Positions 54,339 through 61,486 of a DNA stretch of 61,779 bases are shown here, one piece after another (position 1 is the first letter of the stretch; each line of letters begins with the position of its first letter). The stretch is taken from NCBI RefSeq assembly GCF_022829405.1, contig NZ_JAKSXW010000025.1, positions 1-61,779 on the forward strand, in the 5' to 3' direction. The position numbers and the translations under genes are program-made. The notes beneath the pieces were generated by a model, which did not search any database, had not been told where the DNA came from, and saw nothing but the letters and a program-made list of their open reading frames with translations. The DNA is from Methylobacterium sp. J-076 (GTDB taxonomy: Bacteria > Pseudomonadota > Alphaproteobacteria > Rhizobiales > Beijerinckiaceae).

Positions 54339-54595
54339 TCCCGTCCTGCAACCAGTTCGGGCCATGGACGCCCGGCCTCAAAGCCGCCGAGCGCGGCGCC
54401 CGCCTCCGCGCCATGCGAACGCTTGCCCGCGTCCAGTGTGGCCCGCGTGCCGCCGACCTCGTGCGCCTGCTCGCCCAGGCCGAGGCGGACCCCGCCGCCC
54501 TAGAGCCGGCGCTGGCCGCATTGAACCGCCTCGCCTCGCATGACCGCCGGCACGTCCTGGCGTCCTACGCCGCCCTTTCCCGTTCCGCAGCCTGA
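54335..54595 (+). CDS. Hypothetical protein, 86 aa
   Basis: No family recognised. The protein is helical, with Arg and Ala prominent (GLKAAERGARLRAMRTLARV; ALAALNRLASHDRRHVLASYAAL). GTG start overlaps the primase stop by 4 bases, which supports it being real and coupled to replication functions. Confidence 0.55.
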   Translation: MIPSCNQFGPWTPGLKAAERGARLRAMRTLARVQCGPRAADLVRLLAQAEADPAALEPALAALNRLASHDRRHVLASYAALSRSAA

Positions 54596-54605
54596 AGGAG
54601 ACCGC

Positions 54606-54794
54606 ATGTCCAACGTCTTCACGTTCCCCGGCAAAGCCACACCCGACACGGGACTGTCAGGGAATGCCATCGTCTCTCGGTGGGAAGAGGTCGCCTCCTA
54701 TGGCGAGGTCGGGACCCTCCGCGTGGTTCTCGCCCGCCGCCTCGACGCTATGGCGGGCCGGATCCACGTCGTTGTGCTGGGGGCATCGTCATGA
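54606..54794 (+). CDS. Hypothetical protein, 62 aa
   Basis: No family recognised. It has VFTFPGKATPDTG, then RWEEVASYGEVGTLRVVLARRLDAM. The ATG has a strong GAAGGAGA site. The stop TGA at 54792 is followed in the same frame by a further coding-like stretch (54846-54932), so it may be the first half of a split gene. Confidence 0.55.
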   Translation: MSNVFTFPGKATPDTGLSGNAIVSRWEEVASYGEVGTLRVVLARRLDAMAGRIHVVVLGASS

Positions 54795-54845
54795 GTCGGC
54801 GTCGCGCCGGTCGCCAGCCTGCCAGACGACGCCAACGGTCGAGCG

Positions 54846-54932
54846 ATGGCCGACTTCACCGGCCCGGCTGTCCTGCGCATCATCGAACACGCCGAGGTTG
54901 AGTTCGCGGCTGAGCCGGAGGCTTGCGCATGA
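54846..54932 (+). CDS. Possible 28-aa ORF, in frame with the 62-aa gene
   Basis: It encodes MADFTGPAVLRIIEHAEVEF and AAEPEACA. It continues the frame of the gene ending at 54794 after one stop codon. Its TGA overlaps the ATG of the next gene by 4 bases, as is usual for coupled genes here. It is either a small gene or the 3' half of a gene split by a nonsense change. Confidence 0.35.
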   Translation: MADFTGPAVLRIIEHAEVEFAAEPEACA

Positions 54933-55135
54933 CCCCGCGCGAGCAAGCCGCCTTCGCCGCCGGCATCGAGACAGCCCGCCGGATGGCGATGGCCGCCGCC
55001 GTAACGCTCGAAGTCAGGGACGACGCGGGTGAGGTCCGCCACCGCGCCGCCGTCGCTGCCCTTCAAGGGCTCGCGGAAGGTCTGCGGATCCTGGCCACCC
55101 CCACTGCTTTGCCCAATGTTCTCAGCGAGTCATAG
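54929..55135 (+). CDS. Hypothetical protein, 68 aa
   Basis: No family recognised. TPREQAAFAAGIETARRMAMAAAVTLEVRDD is a helical start common in small mobile-element proteins of rhizobia; the function is unknown. ATG start overlaps the upstream stop (ATGA). Confidence 0.55.
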   Translation: MTPREQAAFAAGIETARRMAMAAAVTLEVRDDAGEVRHRAAVAALQGLAEGLRILATPTALPNVLSES

Positions 55136-55182
55136 ACAGGGCCTATATGATGATGACGAAGCGATAGTTTGCGGCGAAAACC

Positions 55183-55554
55183 ATGAGCAAGCCGAAGAAC
55201 CTCAAGCCCTTTGCCCCCGGCACGACCGGCAACCCCGGCGGGCGCCCGCGCATCCCCGACGACGTGAAGGCGCTCGCCCGCTCCTACACCCGCGAGGCGA
55301 TCACCACCGCCGCCGAGATCATGCGCAACCCCGACGAGACCGGCACGGCGCGCATGTCGGCGGTGAACACCATCCTCGACCGGGGTTGGGGCAAGGCGCC
55401 CCAGCACATCACCACCGAGAACCTGGGGAACCTGTCCGATGCCGACCTTCGAGCCGAACTCGCCGCCGCAGCCGCAGAGCTTCGACGTAGCTGCCTCGAT
55501 GCAGAGGGTGAAGGCTCTGAGGCAGGAGGCGGAACGGCGCCGACAGCGCACTGA
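55183..55554 (+). CDS. DUF5681 domain protein (terminase small-subunit-like position)
   Basis: The protein is 123 aa. The N-terminus KPKNLKPFAPGTTGNPGGRPR is the DUF5681 signature, found directly before large terminases in many alphaproteobacterial prophages. VKALARSYTREAITTAAEIM with MSAVNTILDRGWGKAPQ is the helical body. A role in DNA recognition for packaging is likely but unproven. Its 3' end overlaps the terminase start by more than 100 bases in another frame. Confidence 0.75.
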   Translation: MSKPKNLKPFAPGTTGNPGGRPRIPDDVKALARSYTREAITTAAEIMRNPDETGTARMSAVNTILDRGWGKAPQHITTENLGNLSDADLRAELAAAAAELRRSCLDAEGEGSEAGGGTAPTAH

Positions 55555-56974
55555 GGTCCGCGAGTCCTTCGTTGCCTGGGCGGTCGCGGCCGGCTATCAG
55601 CCTGCGGCCCACCACGAACTGCTCATCGCGGAGTTGGAGGCGCTTGAGAGCGACCCCAACATGGACGTGCTGCTCGTCTTCATGCCGCCCGGCAGCGCGA
55701 AGAGCACCTACGTCAACAACCTGTTCCCGGCGTGGTTCGTGGCCCGCAATCCCGACCGGAACGTGCTGACCGCCTCGCACAGCAGTGAGTTGGCGGAGCG
55801 ATGGGGGCGGAAGACCCGCAACCTGATCGTCAGCCATAGCCAGGACCTCGGCGTCACCCTTTCGGAGGACAGCGCCGCAGCCTACCGGTGGGCGACGACT
55901 GAGGGGGGCGAGTATCTCGCCGTTGGCGTCGGCGTCGGCATCGCCGGTTTCCGTGCTGACCTGGGCATCATCGATGACCCCTTCGGGAGCCGCGAGGACG
56001 CCGAAAGCCGCCGGATCCGGGATCGGGTGTGGGACTGGTACTCGGACGACTTCTCGACCCGCCTCAAGCCTGGATCGAAGCGGGTCATCATGCACACCCG
56101 CTGGCACGACGACGACTTGGCCGGGCGCATCATCCGCCAACTCGACGCGATCAAGCGCCGCTATCGCATCCTGTCCCTGCCGGCGCAGGCCGTCCTAAGC
56201 GACCCGCTCGGCCGTCCGCCGGGCGAATTCCTCTGGGATGACGACGGCTACGGCTACGGCGCGCAGCTTCGCCAGCGCAAAGAGGAATGCGACACCCGCA
56301 CTTGGGCGAGCCTCTACCAACAGAACCCCGTGCCGGATGGCGGCGCATTCTTTGAGAAGGCATGGATCAAGCCGCTCACCAGCCCGCCCCCGAGGGAAGG
56401 CATGTCGGTCTATGGGGCGTCCGACTACGCCGTGACCCGCGACGGGGGCGACTACACCGTGCACATCGTCGGGGGCCTCGACCCTGACGGCAACATGCAC
56501 GTCCTCGACCTGTGGCGGAAGCAAGCCGACAGCGCCGAGTGGATCGGTGCCTTTTGCGACCTCGTGAAGAAGTGGCGCCCCATGTCCTGGGCCGAGGAAA
56601 ACGGGCAGATCCGCGCTTCGCTCGGCCCGATGATCGAGGCCGAGGCCCGGCGCACCCACGCCTACGTTCACCGCCGGCAATTCCCGACCCGTGGCGACAA
56701 GGCGGTGCGCGCTCAATCCATCCGCGCCCGCATGTCCATGCGCGGCCTGTTCGTCCCGGCGGATGCCCCATGGCGGCAGGACTTCGAGGCCGAGCTATTG
56801 CGCTTCCCGGCGGGCGTTCACGATGACATCGTGGACAGCCTGGGCCTCATCGGACAGCTTCTAGACGTGATCCGCCCCGGCCGGGCGCCTGCGCCGGAGC
56901 CCAAGCCCGCGAGCGGCATGGCAGGCTATCGCTCGACCAGAAGCGGAGGCGGTGCGTCGTGGCGGACGGTGTAA
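55439..56974 (+). CDS. Phage terminase large subunit
   Basis: The protein is 511 aa. The ATPase part has Walker A-like MPPGSAKST (residues 83-90) and Walker B LGIIDDP (Asp179/Asp180). HTRWHDDDLAGRI is the family motif after the ATPase core. The nuclease part has YGASDYAVTRDGGDYT, WAEENGQI and DDIVDSLG, supplying the metal-binding acids. It is of the psiM2 ORF9-like type, unrelated in detail to GTA TerL. ATG 55439 overlaps the DUF5681 gene by 116 bases; ATG 55499 is an alternative. It could package the element's own DNA. Confidence 0.88.
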   Translation: MPTFEPNSPPQPQSFDVAASMQRVKALRQEAERRRQRTEVRESFVAWAVAAGYQPAAHHELLIAELEALESDPNMDVLLVFMPPGSAKSTYVNNLFPAWFVARNPDRNVLTASHSSELAERWGRKTRNLIVSHSQDLGVTLSEDSAAAYRWATTEGGEYLAVGVGVGIAGFRADLGIIDDPFGSREDAESRRIRDRVWDWYSDDFSTRLKPGSKRVIMHTRWHDDDLAGRIIRQLDAIKRRYRILSLPAQAVLSDPLGRPPGEFLWDDDGYGYGAQLRQRKEECDTRTWASLYQQNPVPDGGAFFEKAWIKPLTSPPPREGMSVYGASDYAVTRDGGDYTVHIVGGLDPDGNMHVLDLWRKQADSAEWIGAFCDLVKKWRPMSWAEENGQIRASLGPMIEAEARRTHAYVHRRQFPTRGDKAVRAQSIRARMSMRGLFVPADAPWRQDFEAELLRFPAGVHDDIVDSLGLIGQLLDVIRPGRAPAPEPKPASGMAGYRSTRSGGGASWRTV

Positions 56975-57101
56975 GCCGCGCGACATATCGCCGGCCTGCG
57001 CGAGCTTCGGGACTGTCAGGGCGAGGGGTGAGGCTGCGATTGTCAGAAATCGCGTCCACTAACCCTCGACGGCTATCCGAGCGTGCGCCATCCTGAAAGT
57101 C

Positions 57102-57446
57102 ATGCGCGGTCTTTTACTTCTGGCGCTCGTCGCCTTTCCGTCCCTCGTAGCGGCACAACCGAACGAGCCAGATATCCCCTATTTCGACGTGGATGCAGCC
57201 TGTGCGCGGGACAACAACGCTCAAGGGCGGCGCATCTGTGTCGAGCTTGAACAGAGTGCCTACAATCGCCTTAAGCGGGTTTGGCCTACGGCATCTGTCA
57301 GCGCGCGCAATAAGGCACTCGTGAACTCAGCCAGCGCGCTTAAGTCAAAGTCTTACTACGAAGTGCTTGCCATGCTGCTCGACACGGCGCTGCGCGTGGA
57401 AGAATTGCAGCGACCGCCGCCACCCGCTCCAACCTTCCAGCGGTAG
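57102..57446 (+). CDS. Small secreted hypothetical protein, 114 aa
   Basis: No family recognised. Signal peptide LLLLALVAFPSLVAAQ precedes a mature part with two Cys (DAACARDNNAQGRRICVELEQSAYNRL), which could form a disulfide, and a Pro-rich end. It stands alone after the terminase. Confidence 0.6.
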   Translation: MRGLLLLALVAFPSLVAAQPNEPDIPYFDVDAACARDNNAQGRRICVELEQSAYNRLKRVWPTASVSARNKALVNSASALKSKSYYEVLAMLLDTALRVEELQRPPPPAPTFQR

Positions 57447-57549
57447 ACGCATTCTACAACGCTTCGAGGCCAAGAAGCACATTGCCGGGCTTAGGGCGGT
57501 CAAGGAGTGCCGAAGCCGGGGATAGGGTGTGTGTTTTGCCGAAGCAAAG

Positions 57550-57993
57550 TCACTGAGTCCGAGTTTCGCAATGCCCTCCAATTGTTCCAGATGGCCCTTT
57601 ATTATACATCAGCTCTGTCGAAATTGAAATAATATTATCAAAAGTTGTGTATCTATGCGACTGCTTGCCAAGCAGAACAAACGAACTGAATACTACAGGA
57701 AATTTAGCCTTTCTTCCATCCGTGCTTTTACGCTCAGCCGGTACCGCGTAAGAGGTTCCGGCTAATATGTATTCCGCGTTATTCTCAATAATGTTAAATA
57801 CGTAATTATTATTCCTATTGATCAACAAATCGTCTGCAACCTGGTATTCGACCGAAAATGTTTTGCTGCTTATTGTCTGCGTGCAGATCCAAACTTCAGC
57901 GGCTGACGCCGGTATGTAGCTCAACCCAAGAGCTACCATAGCAAGGGAAGTGCATTTGCTGGCAACGCTTAAGACCTTGAGAAAAGGCATCAC
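57550..57993 (-). CDS. AT-rich secreted hypothetical protein, 147 aa
   Basis: No family recognised. The signal peptide ends YIPASAA. The mature part has a pair of Cys ([17 protein letters not shown]) and many Asn, Ile and Tyr residues ([21 protein letters not shown]). Base composition is far more AT-rich than anything else in the window, so it arrived recently from a different source. It overlaps the integrase stop (GTGA at 57990-57993); ATG at 57990 is an alternative start. Confidence 0.6.
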   Translation of the reverse strand: MMPFLKVLSVASKCTSLAMVALGLSYIPASAAEVWICTQTISSKTFSVEYQVADDLLINRNNNYVFNIIENNAEYILAGTSYAVPAERKSTDGRKAKFPVVFSSFVLLGKQSHRYTTFDNIISISTELMYNKGPSGTIGGHCETRTQ

Positions 57994-59018
57994 AGAAATC
58001 CGCTCCCGCTGTGCCCTTTGAAGGCGTTCGCCCTGCGAATGTACCCGACGACGGTTCGAGGATCCCGGTGGCCTGACTGATCCATGATCCTGGCGAGATC
58101 CGCGCCCCGCTCCGCTGCGGTGGTGATGTAGCCGGCCCGCAGGGAGTGAGCCCCGAACGTCGAGGCATCGAGACCGGCGGCAGCGCAGTATCGCTTGATG
58201 ATGTCCGCGACGGCTTGGGTGGTGAGGCGGGGAGGTTTTTCGGAAATCACCGAATAAACCCGCACCCGCCCCGACCGCGAGATCGGACGGAACACCGGCC
58301 CATCAGTGATGCCCGCCGCGTCGAGCCATTCACGCACCAAGGCGACCGGCCGGATGAAGCGGCCGTGCGGAATAGCCTTCTCGATCCCCCGGCCCTCCTG
58401 GTCGGTCTTGGACCGCCGCACCGTGACCCGGAGCCCTTCGGGGTCGTCGCGCAGGTCCGCCACGTCGAGGGAGACAAGCTCGGAGCGGCGGAAGGCCCCC
58501 GCGAAGCCGAGCGCGAGCAAGGCCCGGTCCCGCTTGCCTGTCAGCGTGTCGGGCGTCCGCATGAGGAGCGCGGCCAGCACGTCAGCCGTCGCGGCGGCCT
58601 TCCGCGTCGGCGCTACGCCCACCCGGCGCCGAATACCCTTCATGGTAGCGCGGACTTCCTCATCGTCGGTAGGGTCGAGCGCCTTCACCAGCTTGTGCGC
58701 GTAGCGGATCGCAGCCAGCCGCCGGCCGATGGTGGACGCCGACCGCCCGGCCTCAGCCTCATGGACGAGGAAGCCCGCGACGGCCTCTGCGCTCGCTGGC
58801 AGGGACCGGAACCCGTACTGCCGGCACCACGCCTCGAACACCTTGGCGTCGCCCGTGTAGGCCCGCACCGTCGCGTCCGCCTTGCTGGCGCGCTGATAGG
58901 CTTGGACGATGGCAGCGACCTCGACCGGCAAAGTCTCCCCATGCGGAAGACTTTCGACGGTAAGGGTGTGCGCAACATACACACCCTCGGCCGGGAGGAT
59001 TTCAGGGACCTTCTGCAT
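57990..59018 (-). CDS. Tyrosine recombinase / integrase
   Basis: The protein is 342 aa. The N-terminal SAM-like arm or core-binding domain ([30 protein letters not shown]) is followed by a catalytic domain with Arg177 (FRRSEL), His291 and Arg294 (HSLRAG), His317 (GHRD) and the nucleophile Tyr326 (VVGYIRR). All active-site residues are present. It would integrate or excise the element by site-specific recombination, or resolve dimers. No attachment site was found next to it; the inferred left boundary is over 7 kb away. Confidence 0.9.
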   Translation of the reverse strand: MQKVPEILPAEGVYVAHTLTVESLPHGETLPVEVAAIVQAYQRASKADATVRAYTGDAKVFEAWCRQYGFRSLPASAEAVAGFLVHEAEAGRSASTIGRRLAAIRYAHKLVKALDPTDDEEVRATMKGIRRRVGVAPTRKAAATADVLAALLMRTPDTLTGKRDRALLALGFAGAFRRSELVSLDVADLRDDPEGLRVTVRRSKTDQEGRGIEKAIPHGRFIRPVALVREWLDAAGITDGPVFRPISRSGRVRVYSVISEKPPRLTTQAVADIIKRYCAAAGLDASTFGAHSLRAGYITTAAERGADLARIMDQSGHRDPRTVVGYIRRANAFKGHSGSGFL

Positions 59019-59358
59019 CGCACCCCCTCCCCGCGCCGAGCGCGTCCGCGATCATGCCGCCTAGAACCTCGTCCGCCCAATCGTTTGGACGGCGCATGTA
59101 ATGGCTCGGCCTGCGGATCATGCCGCACGCGAACTGCCCATCGGCCCATTCGAGGGCGAGGCATGGCCCCTCGGCCGGATGATCAGGGATGAACTTGCGG
59201 GCGACTCCGCACGGTTCCTCCGCGCAGCACCAGCCGCACCCGTTGCAGGGCGAGCCTGTCGCCGGCTTCACTGGGAGGCGGGCGCCAGCGGTTCCATCAA
59301 TCAGCGGGATCGCCTGCGCGCTCGCAGGGTGCGATGGCTCAGACATCGTGGCCGCCAT
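59002..59358 (-). CDS. Cys-rich YkgJ-like protein, 118 aa
   Basis: The segment [19 protein letters not shown], with a later CLALEW and [10 protein letters not shown], resembles the zinc/iron-cluster CxxCxxCC family (YkgJ-like). Function unknown; common in mobile elements. It overlaps the integrase start by 17 bases and the upstream gene by 20 bases. An ATG at 59346 is an alternative start. Confidence 0.6.
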   Translation of the reverse strand: MAATMSEPSHPASAQAIPLIDGTAGARLPVKPATGSPCNGCGWCCAEEPCGVARKFIPDHPAEGPCLALEWADGQFACGMIRRPSHYMRRPNDWADEVLGGMIADALGAGRGCDAEGP

Positions 59359-59872
59359 TAGCTTCGGGATATTTCGCGGCCAGCCGCTGATTTTCGCTCG
59401 CGTGCAATTCGGCCCGTAGGCGCTCGACCTCTGCCAAATCGCCCGCCTTCTGCGCCTTGTTCATCTCGACGTGAAACCACCACGCCCCGCCGGGCTGCAT
59501 CTGGTCCCATTGGTTCCGGCTGCGCCACGGATCACCGAATTGCGGCGGCTCCATTAGCTTCAATAGTTGATCCATTGGCACGGAGGCATTCACGAGGCCC
59601 CGCCGCATGTGACCGAGCGCGTAGGAGCGGACGTTCAGCAGATTGAAGTAAATTACTGCGCCGCCAGGACGCTCGCTTGTGCGCCCCGTCCACCAAAGCC
59701 GCCGAACTACCTTGTCGGCCGCCCGCAGGATGGCGACGCGGCGGCGCTTCTCGACGCGGTTCAGGCCGGGATAGGCAAGGGCCCCCAACTCAGCGACTGA
59801 GAATGCGTCTTCGGGCGACCCCGTGAAGGCCGCCTCTATCGCCTGCTCAACCCGCCCCGGCCCCCGGCTCAT
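59339..59872 (-). CDS. Hypothetical protein, 177 aa (possible winged-helix protein)
   Basis: No firm family. The N-terminal 60 residues (EDAFSVAELGALAYPGLNRVEKRRRVAILRAADKVVRRL) have a helix-turn-helix-like rhythm; the rest is charged and helical with Trp-rich patches. It is the first gene of a minus-strand unit with the YkgJ-like gene and integrase. A 14-bp inverted repeat sits 9 bases before the ATG, so self-regulation is possible. Confidence 0.55.
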   Translation of the reverse strand: MSRGPGRVEQAIEAAFTGSPEDAFSVAELGALAYPGLNRVEKRRRVAILRAADKVVRRLWWTGRTSERPGGAVIYFNLLNVRSYALGHMRRGLVNASVPMDQLLKLMEPPQFGDPWRSRNQWDQMQPGGAWWFHVEMNKAQKAGDLAEVERLRAELHASENQRLAAKYPEANGGHDV

Positions 59873-59881
59873 CGCCCGCCC

Positions 59882-59926
59882 CTAAGTGTTTCCATTATGC
59901 CGGCCTTTCGCGATGGCAACACTTAG
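59882..59926 (-). promoter_or_regulatory. Inverted repeat upstream of the integrase unit
   Basis: CTAAGTGTTTCCAT (59882-59895) and ATGGCAACACTTAG (59913-59926) match at 13 of 14 positions with a 17-base spacer. Placement just before the 177-aa gene suggests an operator controlling the minus-strand unit. It opens a 311-base gap (59873-60183) that otherwise holds only regulatory sequence. Confidence 0.55.
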
Positions 59927-59982
59927 CGCGATATAGCACCGGCTTCACTTCCTCACCGCGCTTGCGATCCTGCCCGCGCGAT

Positions 59983-60010
59983 ACTTTCGAGAATGACCAT
60001 TATCGAAAGT
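59983..60010. promoter_or_regulatory. Dyad in the parA upstream region
   Basis: ACTTTCGA (59983-59990) and TCGAAAGT (60003-60010) are perfect inverted repeats with a 12-base spacer in an AT-richer stretch. A possible promoter or operator. Confidence 0.4.
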
Positions 60011-60032
60011 TATACCGCAGCTCAGTTGCGCA

Positions 60033-60180
60033 GTCACCTAGTCGCATCATCACGCGGTCACATAACCACGCGATTGCGCACCTCCGCGCTTGCCGTGTCC
60101 ACGCTGCCACGGATCGGCGGCAACGAGGCGTTCACGCGATTGCGTGCTTGTGCAGCCGCACAGCTATGTGAGTACGTGAT
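60033..60180. repeat. Iteron-like cluster upstream of parA
   Basis: The short motif RTCACMTAR recurs: GTCACCTAG (60033-60041), GTCACATAA (60057-60065) and an inverted copy in AGCTATGTGAG (60162-60172). ACGCGATTGCG also appears twice (60068-60078, 60134-60144). The same motifs return after parA and after its companion, so this is a candidate partition site or operator. Confidence 0.6.
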
Positions 60181-60183
60181 GGT

Positions 60184-60810
60184 ATGCGCATTCTCACTCT
60201 CGCCAGCCAAAAGGGCGGCAGCGGCAAATCCACCCTCGCCGGCTCGCTGGCCGTCGCAGCCCGACAGTCTGGTGAGCGCGTCGTCGTCGTGGATCTCGAC
60301 CCGCAAGGCTCGCTCGCGGAATGGGGGCGCCAAAGCGAGGCGCGAGACATCGTGTTTCGCGAGGTGGAGCCGGGCGCCCTGGTGCGATGGGTAGCCGAGA
60401 CCCGGAAGGTTGCCGCCGTGTCGTTGGTTGTGATCGACACCGCCGGCACATTCGGCCCCGAGGTGGATACCGTCTTGAAGCAATCCGACTTCATCCTGGT
60501 CCCCGTTCGCCCGTCCGCGCTGGACCTGCGCACCGCTCGGCCGACCGTGGAGAGGATCGAGGCTCTAAAGCGTCGGTTCGGCTTCGTGCTCAACGCGACG
60601 AACCCCGTCACGCAGGGCCGCACCGCCGACGCCCTCGCCGCGCTAGAAGCCGGTGGCCTCGTCGCCCCGCCCATCGCGGATCGAACCGACTTCCGCGACG
60701 CGGCTGCATCCGGCCTTGGTGTTACGGAGGTGAACCCAACCGGTAAGGCGGCGGCCGAGATCATCGCCCTTTGGCAATGGACGCAAGCCCAGATGGAGAA
60801 CCCCGCTTGA
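60184..60810 (+). CDS. parA: ParA-family partition ATPase
   Basis: The protein is 208 aa, the short type Ib size without an N-terminal helix-turn-helix. The deviant Walker A is KGGSGKST (residues 10-17) and DLDPQGSLAEWG follows; VVIDTAGTFGPEVDTVL is the Walker B region. It binds DNA non-specifically and moves partition complexes, ensuring plasmid inheritance. Its presence points to a plasmid or phage-plasmid state. It overlaps the next gene by 4 bases (TTGA). Confidence 0.9.
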   Translation: MRILTLASQKGGSGKSTLAGSLAVAARQSGERVVVVDLDPQGSLAEWGRQSEARDIVFREVEPGALVRWVAETRKVAAVSLVVIDTAGTFGPEVDTVLKQSDFILVPVRPSALDLRTARPTVERIEALKRRFGFVLNATNPVTQGRTADALAALEAGGLVAPPIADRTDFRDAAASGLGVTEVNPTGKAAAEIIALWQWTQAQMENPA

Positions 60811-61133
60811 GCAAGCCGCCGCGCCGCACCCTCTCGGGCGAGGGCATCTTCGGCAAGCCACGTGATCACATAGCTACGCAATCACCTGATAGCGCAGCCG
60901 TGCAGTTGCGTGACGACGAGATCCCCGGAGGCAAGGGACAGGGGCGAGCGGCGCGAGGCACCCGCGAGGGCGACGCCCACCGGAGCCTGTATGCCAAGCC
61001 AGAGACCTTTGACCTGATCCGCCGGATTGCGTTCGAGACCAACACGACCGCCCAGGCGCTTTACCGCGAAGGGCTGTTGCTGATGTTGCAGCACCGCGGC
61101 CACGCCGCCGGGAAGGACGCCGACGACATATAA
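60807..61133 (+). CDS. Small ParA companion, probable centromere-binding protein
   Basis: The protein is 108 aa. The last 45 residues (SLYAKPETFDLIRRIAFETNTTAQALYREGLLLML) fit a ribbon-helix-helix-like fold as in ParG-type partners; the N-terminus is basic and flexible. Start: TTG at 60807 with GGAGA 7 bases upstream and a 4-base TTGA overlap with parA; in-frame starts at 60771 and 60777 are less likely. It should bind the iteron motifs, one pair of which lies inside its own coding sequence. No close family was recognised. Confidence 0.65.
   Translation: MSKPPRRTLSGEGIFGKPRDHIATQSPDSAAVQLRDDEIPGGKGQGRAARGTREGDAHRSLYAKPETFDLIRRIAFETNTTAQALYREGLLLMLQHRGHAAGKDADDI
60865..60890. repeat. Iteron-like motifs inside the ParA companion gene
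   Basis: ATCACATAG (60865-60873) and the variant ATCACCTGA (60881-60889) are spaced 16 bases start to start, linked by CTACGCA, which matches the GCGCAATCAC context of the later cluster. Confidence 0.55.
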
Positions 61134-61140
61134 TTGCGCA

Positions 61141-61157
61141 ATCACATAGTCACATAG
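61141..61157. repeat. Iteron-like motifs downstream of the partition pair
   Basis: ATCACATAG (61141-61149) and GTCACATAG (61149-61157) lie back to back, preceded by TTGCGCA. They also lie directly upstream of the next gene and could control it. Confidence 0.6.
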
Positions 61158-61177
61158 CTATATGCTTGGGTGAACAC

Positions 61178-61471
61178 ATGAAGAAGGTAAAGGCTGCGCT
61201 ACTCTGGTTGGCGGCAATCGCTAGTGCCATTGCTGCCCTCCTATGGTGGTACGCTTCCACGCGGACAGCATTTCATAAAGACCTAGAGCCTGGCGACTAT
61301 GGTTATACGGAGGGGAACGACAAGAACAATCGCATGAGAGACGACGACGGCAATCGGATTGGCGATCCTATTGGCACAGCCGAAGTACAGTCGGATTGGA
61401 ACCGACGCGCGGCCATAGCGGCAGCGATTGCTGCGGGCGCGCAAGCCATTGCTCTCACCATCCCTGATTGA
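61178..61471 (+). CDS. Small membrane protein, 97 aa
   Basis: No family recognised. N-terminal membrane helix (ALLWLAAIASAIAALLWWY), a charged middle (GDYGYTEGNDKNNRMRDDDGN) and a second hydrophobic Ala-rich segment near the end (AAIAAAIAAGAQAIAL). The sequence is AT-richer than the chromosome. ATG at 61178 is chosen over a TTG at 61166. Confidence 0.55.
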   Translation: MKKVKAALLWLAAIASAIAALLWWYASTRTAFHKDLEPGDYGYTEGNDKNNRMRDDDGNRIGDPIGTAEVQSDWNRRAAIAAAIAAGAQAIALTIPD

Positions 61472-61486
61472 GGGCGGGGTGCGCCG

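Noticed and set aside
54791..54901. 36-aa frame starting at the ATGA overlap
   Set aside because: It encodes an Arg-rich shadow peptide. The frame used by the 28-aa ORF, which is coupled to the next gene, is more protein-like.
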